Below are positions 34,901 through 43,900 of a stretch of DNA of 64,000 nt, one piece after another. The translations under genes and the position numbers were made by a program. Below the pieces are notes generated by a model. The model saw only the letters and a list, made by a program, of their open reading frames with translations. It did no database searches and was not told the DNA's origin. The stretch comes from Diphasiastrum complanatum (lineage: Eukaryota; Streptophyta; Lycopodiopsida; Lycopodiales; Lycopodiaceae), in contig CM055092.1 of NCBI GenBank assembly GCA_029204225.1, positions 58,549,296-58,613,295 of the forward strand, read 5' to 3'. Every line of letters starts with the position of its first letter. The stretch's first letter is position 1.

Positions 34901-37900
34901 CTAAACTTCTGAAACTTTCTTTGCCAAGTCCTTTGGTAAAGATATCTGCAACTTGCTCTTTTGTAGGCTCCACTTCCCCTGAAAGTAGATGGATCCTTGG
35001 TTTCCAACTGCAATTCGTACTTGTTCGGGCGAAGATATGTTGGATGGCACCAACTATTCTTCATGGATTTGCAAGCTGAGGTTTGGGATCGACATGATGA
35101 TCAAGATTTTATCAGGAACAAAATCTATCTTATATCATTTGAGATTTTGCAAGACCTCTAAAAGTGCTTGGGAAACACTTAAAGATATACCGAATAAAGG
35201 ATTCATCATCATGCTTTCTCCTCTCTACTTCATCCTCTTTGAAGGTAGAAGAGCAAAGGAATGCAAAGTTTGTTCATTGTCTTTCTACAAGTACAAGTTT
35301 GCATCGGAATGTTGGTATGGTAGAGCATTCTTCTTCTCTTGAGCCATTTGTTGCAAATGATGGATGCATTAGCGAAGAACTTTATGAGCAAGCTTCTCAA
35401 GTTAATGTTTTGGAAAAGGCTGAAATCAAGCATTCTTTGAAGCCATTTTGTATTAATGGAGGAGGGGAAAAAATCATGTCAATTAGTACATTGGTTCAAA
35501 GTGATGTGTTGCTAGATTTTTTGGGTGTTCAAAGTGGCAAGCTGCTGGTTTTTTTCTTGAAGATGGTGGACAACATATTCAGCCATGATTTATTGATCAT
35601 TTTCAGCCTATGTTACATCGTGAGCATCCTATTATGCATCGGGAACGGCTTGTGGAAGGTTTTTGGACAGCAAGGTCCACATTTGGAACACTTTGGACAA
35701 CAAAGTGTTGGTGATTTTGTGGATGTTGGACAGCCTGCTACAGCCTCTTGTTGGCTGTCCGAGTCTTTGCGGGATAACAAAGCATCTTTTTACCTTGGAG
35801 GAAACACGCATGTCTCACCAAAATCAGTACCTTATGCTGATTTTCCTGTTTTGATGTTTACTTTTTATGATGACGGTGTTGTCTTACCTAGTGTTAGTGA
35901 GCAGATCATTGATAGTAAGATTCGGGAGGATGTGATGGTAAAAGAGTATCATACTCTTCTTTATGTTTCTTGTGGTAAAAAGACTTATGGAATCATGTGG
36001 GAACCATTGATGGATTGCAAATCCATATTTCGGCTTGTGGCTGGTTTTTTGGTTACTAAGTTTGGATGGAGCATGCTTGTCTTCACTCTTCAACTTGATG
36101 CTACCGCACTTCGTATTCTACATCTCTTCTACATCGGGCATGATTGGGGCTGAGATTTCAGCTACTTTGACTACTTCGAGTTGGAGTTTTTTTTTGGCTA
36201 CATGAAGTTTTGGGCAACAAGCAACATTTTGCATTTTGTTGCAATTTTTTCCATTCTACTTCATGTCATGTTATGTTTTTTACATTGTCATTTAAGGAGG
36301 GTGTTAGAAATAATAAATGATAATGTTAGTTTCCCATAGGTTACTTTGACCCAAAAGGTCGAGACTTGTATAACCATGGGTTAGGTTTATTATTTAGACC
36401 ATGTTAAGTTACTTTTAGCTAAGTTGGACCCAATTTTGGTCTAGTAATAACGCGTGGGTCCAAGTAAAGTCTAATTATGTTAAGGGGCCCTATCTTGACT
36501 TTTGGGGGTGCCCTATATTAGTAGGTTCTAGAACTTAGGGTTTGGAAGAGTCTAGGCCCTTGGAAGGCCTATTCTGTACTCATTATTTATTTGTAATTCA
36601 TTCCCTTTCAAGCTTTGCTACTACTGTCTCTTTCCTTGAGGGCACCTAACCCTCTCCCTCTTCTTCTTCTTCTTCTTCTTCTTCTTCTTGTATATGGAGA
36701 TTGAATGTTAGAAGGATCTTGGCACTTTGATTTCCTACATTTTCATATGTCATCTTTCAAGTTAACTTTTATAGAAATTGATAATTTCTTTTAAAAGGAG
36801 GGGTGAAGTGGTGGGATAAATTTCTATTTGAGGATCTGTTGGTTGCATAAACCAGCTGTGGTATAGAATGAGATTTTTTCTGAAAGTAATTTCGGATAAA
36901 TTCAGAGTAAGATACCTAATTGGAACTTTTCGTATAAGAGAAATTCTCTAGGGATTGTTTGGACAATCTGGACTTGGAGTCACGGTCACTAATAATATCA
37001 TTTGGCAAGCCATACAATCTGAACAACTTTTCAATGAAAAGATGGGCTAGTTCAGATGCCTTGACAATTAATTTAGTTGGTATAAATTGCGCCATTTTGG
37101 TTAGCCTGTCAACCACCACCCAAATGGCTTCGTGACCACTCTTGGTTTTAGGGAGTCCAATCACAAAATCCATTGAAATACTTTCCCATTTCTTATTGGG
37201 AATTTCGAAAGGATGTAAAAGGCCTGCAACTTTGAGTCTTTCTGCTTTATTTTGCTGGCCTTGTTCACAGCCTTGAACGTATGCCTCGACATGATCTTTC
37301 ATCTTTGACCAAGAGAAATTCTGTCTGACAAGGTCAAGTGTGCTCTGTATGCCTGGGTGACCAGCACAAGGGTTGTCATGACACTGCTGCAGGATTTGGG
37401 CTCTCAAGTCCTCCCCATCCGGCACACAAACCTTTCTCTTACGGAAAAGCAAGCCATTTCTTATGGAATAGTCTTCAAGTATCTTGTCATTTCGGGATTG
37501 CTTGGGATCTTGCTTCCCAAGGTCATCACTAGATCTAGAATTTCCCATCAGGACATCTAGCCAGATGCGACCGAAAAACCCATCGGTTCGACAAAGATCC
37601 TGAAGTGAAAGATACAAATCAGATTGGATTTCAGCAAAGCATAATTGATTAACCTCTCTAATCTAACTCAAGGCATCGACAACATTGTTCGACGTACCTT
37701 TATGATACCTAATGTCGAACACGAACTCCTGAATGAGTTCCGACCATCTAGCCTTACGGCCACGAAGGTCCTTAGCGTCACATTTATACGTAAGGGTTGG
37801 TGATCAGTCATCACCGTAAATCTGGCACCATAAAGATAATGCCTCCAGAGTTTTAATGAGCTTGGGACAGATGTCCACTCCGGTCACTAGCCATCGCCAA

Positions 37901-40900
37901 TTTTTTGGCCTCAGGCCCTCCGGTAACCGGCCATGCTCAAATCATGCTAATGTCGAAATTGGGTTCTAACAATGAACTTGTGGAGGACCATAGGGTCAAC
38001 AAGGGTTGTATGGCATAACGAACTGGAAGTATGATGTAGGGTGCAAGGATGGAGCAAAGGAGGTCAAAAGAACGAGGAAAGGAGCTATGGGCAGCGATGG
38101 GATAACAAGGGTCGGTGGGGACAGGTTAGAGGCAACAAGTGGTGTTATGACGCAATGATCAAGCGACAAGAAGACGGGGGCCAGCAAAGGAGGGGACAAG
38201 GCAAGAGGACAGCGATGGAGGGGTAGCTAAGGAGGGATTAAGGTAGGGTGCCTGGTGAAGGAGTAGCTAGGGCCATAGAACAGCTAGGAAGGGGCAGCAA
38301 TGGAATGCTGGGTCAACGATGAAGTAGAAGGGAGGAGAGAGATGTTTTTTAAACAACTATAGGAGGGCAAAAAAGTGCTCTGATACTATGTGAATGTAAG
38401 CACATATGTTGGTAATAGAAAAAGTATGAGACATTAAAAAGCATACACTGAAGCAATCTTTAACTAAGAAAGATGAATACAATGGTTGTTGACAACTCAG
38501 GTAGATTTCCAGAAAAATATAGAATTCCTGTACAAAAAACTCAGGTCACCAAACTCATAATTTCAGAAATGATAGATCCTTGGCCCACATATATAGTGAT
38601 TTGGCAATAATTCAGAAGGTTTCAATGCGACTTTCTGTAGGGTTTCTAAATTGGTGCATTTAGCCTTATCCATATCAGGTCTAAAATAATAAAGTAGGAA
38701 ATAATTGAGAGACCCCAATAAGCTGCAGGTAGTCATATGACCATAGTTAGAGGAGTATGCTTACTTTCCAACAACTCTTATCTAAACTTTGTTAATTTCT
38801 AACATGGTGTCAGAGTTGATGGTGATGTTCTTGTGTTCTTCCATAATTGTGAGAGGTACTTGAGGTGAGATATTTCCTCAAGCATGCTTTGTAAGGTGAG
38901 AAAATCCGTGTCTTTTCTGTGTTTGTGAAAAGATTCTTGCAGTAATTTTTTGTGACAAGCTGATTTATTCTCTCGTGTGAAAAACCAAGCCTTGTGTGCA
39001 GAACTTTTAAAGCACAAGATGAAAGCTTGACTATGCGAACAAATACTGTAGTGTCATCTGCCTGTATGTGTTATGATCTCTATTTGTGAAAAGGTATTAT
39101 GAGACATTAATACAAGTTAGAACTTAGTTCTATTATTTTTAATCCACTATAGACATAGGAGATTCTGAACAAAGGATGGATGGTTTTGCATTTCTTATAG
39201 CTTCAAATCACTTCTTAGCATCTTACTCGAATAGGGTTGTTGGTATTAGAAACTTAATGGTGTTAATCATTGAAGGTTGCATACTCCGCTCACATAGGTT
39301 GAGATATGCATGAAAAATCTTTTAATTTGGCCTTTAAAACCTCTCTAGGTCATGAAGATGACTGTAGACTTTTCTAACATCATGTGGAATGTAATAAGCA
39401 GATTGGAAATATGGAATTTGACAGGTATTGTGGTGCTTGTGACTTTGTATATATGGGACTCCAAGAAAGAGGAGGAAGAAATGCTTCAAATTACTCGAAA
39501 TGAAACTCTTTCAAGACTTCCCGTTCGCTTAGCCACCAATCGGATTGTGGAACTAGCGCAACTGCGTGAGTTTACACGGCCTGTGAGTTATTTTAGGTTT
39601 ATGGTGCACCTTCTTTGAGTATAACTACCAAAGGCAGACTAACAGAAAACCCATGTTGTCATAGTTGCAACTAACTTTCTTCTCTCTTTTCATCTTTTGT
39701 TTATATTTGTTTGTTGTGAATTTTATGCCAATCCTAGAGGGAAAATGTGCTTCAAAATATGTTTGTTTTACTACTTCTCCCTACAGCATTATTTTATGAT
39801 TCTATCTTAAGGTGCTGGCAGCTAGACTTATCAGTAGGTGTGCAATCTGAATCCTGTAGGTAATTTTAGCTGGAAAGAAAGATACAATCACAAGAGCTGT
39901 TCAGAGATCTGAAAAGTACCGGAGGGAACTGCAAGAGCGAGGCGTCCTTGTTATCCCGTTGATTTGGAGCGACAAGAAAGAGGAACTTGTGAAGAAAAAA
40001 GGCTTTGGAATTCTGCGAAAGTCGTCACAGGTGACATTTTGATCTGCTTTACAAATTAATTTTGAAATACAAACCTCTAAAGAGGTATTCGAAGTTGTGA
40101 GTTTTGTCTGGAGCACAATACAGTGGACCAGGGAAACTGATAGCACCTTTCAGAGAATTCTAATAAGTCTGGTGGAGACATGCAATACTGTGAGTTTTGA
40201 GTCTGGGGTTCAGAATTGTTTTGCTAAGATTGGATGTAGGAGTTATCAGATCAATGATCATCAAATAGATGAGTAAACTTCATGTATTCCTTTATTAAGA
40301 TAGTTTTGTTCAAGAATGCTCCTTAGGTGTTTGTTTTCAGGTTCAAGGTCTTTGTGTTGTGATTAACTGCTACAGTAATTACAAGATTATTTTCAATCAT
40401 AATGTTCATGTTTCCCATCAGTGTTACTTTTTGTCTGATTTTTTTTAGTAACTGTGCAGAACTCTGTTTATTATTCTATAAGCTGTAACCCAGTTGACAC
40501 CAAGACAACTTGCTAGGCATGTATGCTGACTTTTTCCTATGGCTTGCTTGCTTTACAGGATGACTTTGACAAACGAGCAGATGATATTGCATCAAGGGCA
40601 GTGATACAATCAGAAAAAAAGTTCTTAGCTGATGTGGTTTCACAGAAGGAGTGGGAAAGGTATAATCTTATGTCTGCAAGGATAGTCCTTGTCTTTAGAA
40701 TCTATAACTTCTTGAAGATGTTCAAAGATGGCTCTGAAGTGTGCCATTTGCTATTTTCATGATGGGCCAAAAGGCGATTTTCTGAATGGCCATACTTGAT
40801 ATGTTCATTCTGACATGCCTGCCATTTTTGTTAGTTTTTAGGAAACTGCTATTTACCTGTGCTGAAACAACATGTACCTCTCCTGATCAATTCTACCAAG

Positions 40901-43900
40901 AGATCTTTTGGGGGATAGAGAAGAGGTTGCAATCATATAGATTATTTTGATATAGAACAATAGCAAGATGACAATCTCCATGAGCGAAATGCTTTAACTA
41001 AGTTGAAGCTATGCTAAACTGATCTAACCTGCTTTAAGAGCTAGACTCTAGCTCTAGTGAATCATCAACTGCAGATTAAAAGGCAGGCCTATTTTATATT
41101 ATAGTATGTGACCGCCCGAATTCAGACTTAGGATGAGGTTTGGGCTAAGAATATTAGAAAAAAATGCCGAGTAATAAATAATGAGCACAAGTGCCCAAAC
41201 TTAGGACCATATCGTCCTAGAACTCTGACTCCTCAAAATTACAGTGTCTCCATTAATGGTTTGAAGAAATGGAGGAGCCACAAAAAAAAATGTTGATGCC
41301 CCGAAAAGGAATATGACAATGCAGCAAAAGAAAGACAAGACTGCTACATGCATACATTAAGAAGCTGGAAAAACGTAAATGTGAAGAAGCTGCTGGACAA
41401 TTGGAACAACTAAGGAATACTCGTGTGAATGGAACACATGAGTCATATGGACCATGAATGCTAGATCATATTAGCAATAAATTAATTGGAGGATAAAAAT
41501 AGAGTCCATCCAAGTGTATGGACCGAGTATATCATGTAGAATAGCAATAAACTACTCAATATACACAAATAGAGCTAAATGCAGCAGTTGACCCTGAATG
41601 CTAAAGTGCTTCTTGGTATTATCAACCCTTGGAATCACAAGCCAAACTCAAGCATGATACACCAACTCACCACACGTGGGAAGATGTTGATGAATGATGA
41701 CATACTAGAAGTGGAGAAGCATCCTTGAAACCTGTGCTCTCCTAGAAGTTGCTCTAAAAAGTACGAAGAGGATTAAATTTTGAATACTTGAAATTTCTAT
41801 TCTTATACGCCCTTGCTTCTGAGACTTGATCTATAAAAATCTAATGTGTCCTTTAGCAAGTTGATGTAAGGAAGCAAAAAATGTTATTAAAATGAAAATC
41901 TGGCCTCTCTATTGGAACTTTGAGCCAAAACATGAAATCTAGGGTTTTCTCCCAACCCCACAAGCTAGCACCAACAAGCAATAGTAGCACCCTTTGTAAG
42001 TCATAAAATTTGTTGTCTCCTTGTTTGAAAGTGCTTTGAGATCAAGTTATGGGCAACGCTTGTTTTTATACCCAAGATTAGTTTATTTATATGTTATTTT
42101 TGTGGAAAATAGTGGAAACATTAGAAATTCGATGATGCTCATTTATGGAAATTTGGTGAAATTATCATCTCTATGCATGTATATTGAAGCGATTGTGTTT
42201 TGAAATGTCTGAAGGACTTCACATTTATCTCGTTGACATTGTATGAGTCTATAGAGCAAGTGGACTTTTCGCTAGGTGATTCAAATAAAAAAACCATTTG
42301 CTCAAAGTGAACCAAGGACCTTTTAGTGAGTAAACCTTGCCAATGCAGCTGTCATCACCATCCACAAGCGTCAACATGTGTATAATGAGAGAGACTAGCA
42401 AATGTGCAAACGACTCCCAAAAACTTTCAGTAAGACATTTAGTTGCATGACTTTTCCCTAAAATTTCACAAAACCAAAGAAGACCTGTGATTAAAAAGTC
42501 ATGATAGTGACACATCACTGAATGCTCATCTAGCTCTTGGGAAATAAGTAAAATAAGTAGTGATTGCTTTGAAATTCAAAGGAATGTTCATAATAGCATA
42601 ATTGCAACATCGTCATTTTTGTCTAGCTGGTCCACTCATTAGAACTAGAATCTTCCTCAAAGAATTTTTCTCCTCTTGAAAGCTGTCCAACATGAGAAAG
42701 TGAGCAAAGCATGTCTCACAGTACTTTAGGAGATCTTTGGAGGCAATCTTCTAGAAGATAGCATAAAATGTAGTGAGGTTTAATAAAAGTGACACCTACT
42801 TTCCCATCTTAATGAAGGGTTGATAGCGAGGAAGTTTGCCAATGTCCTTCGACAAAATTGTTGAGGCAATTGGATATGCATGGATTGAAACAAATATGGG
42901 GATAACAAGCCTCAATAGTACCTGGTGTTGACTTGTTGTTAGCAGTCTCTCTCCATCATTGATAAGTCGCACCACATTTGCTGCCCCAACATGCTCAATG
43001 TCCTAACCTCTCACTATAGTCTTTCCAATCTGTGAGGTGTCTATGAACTTCATAAAGTATGGCCTACCTTGTGAGTACGCAACAATACCATGAATAGAGC
43101 TACTGTCATTTCATCCATCATCAATGGGAGTCATGCCATGCTTCTGCTATCGCTCCCTAATATGACCTAATGCTTAAACTTTTTTATCCTCAACATCTCA
43201 TTGCTAGGAGGAGTATAGTTGGGCCCAAGCGTTATCTCCTTGCCTTGATCCCCTATATGAAATATGTAGACTTCACTACACGCAAGGGAATGTTAGCACC
43301 GGAAACCATCCTAGCTATTTCATATAGGGCTTGGGAATTCCTTGGAGGCTATGTAGCTGCAAGGGTAGTTTCGGTTGGCCAGTAGGCTCAGACTTAGCTA
43401 GTACACGAGTATCATTGTATAGCTTAGCATAGCGAACAACATCTTCGAGAGTATGAGGCTGGTTCCTCCTTACTTCGAGTTGAAAGTCTTTGGGATGAGC
43501 CAAATAGGCCACCCCCCGTGAAAAAAAGAACTTTAACGGGCACGATAGGCTCCACGCAGGCCTTGTAGGCCCTATGGACAATGCGCAGGCCCAACGGGGG
43601 TCTTGCAGACCCTGCGCAGGCTAGGCGCAGGTCGCGTGGACTGGCCCGCTGGCCTGTTGAGCTCGCGGGTGGCCGCGCAGGAGGTGCGGTGCCAGCTTGC
43701 GCCTGTAGCCGCGTTTTTTTTTTTCAAAAAGTTTAGCGAAACCCCTATCCAGGGTTTAGGCAAATTAAAAAAGAAACGACGATTCTCAAAAGAATAAACA
43801 GGATTCCAAATTTAAAAAAAAAAAAACATACTGTCCGCCAAGATGGATCGATCAAACCTGTACACGGATTAAGGTGGCTCTAATACCAACTGTTACAATC

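Noticed and set aside
39352-39424. Open frame start MKMTVDFSNIM before LPA1 exon 5
   Set aside because: It is intron sequence: the family match begins exactly after the acceptor at 39424 and the phase fits exon 4.
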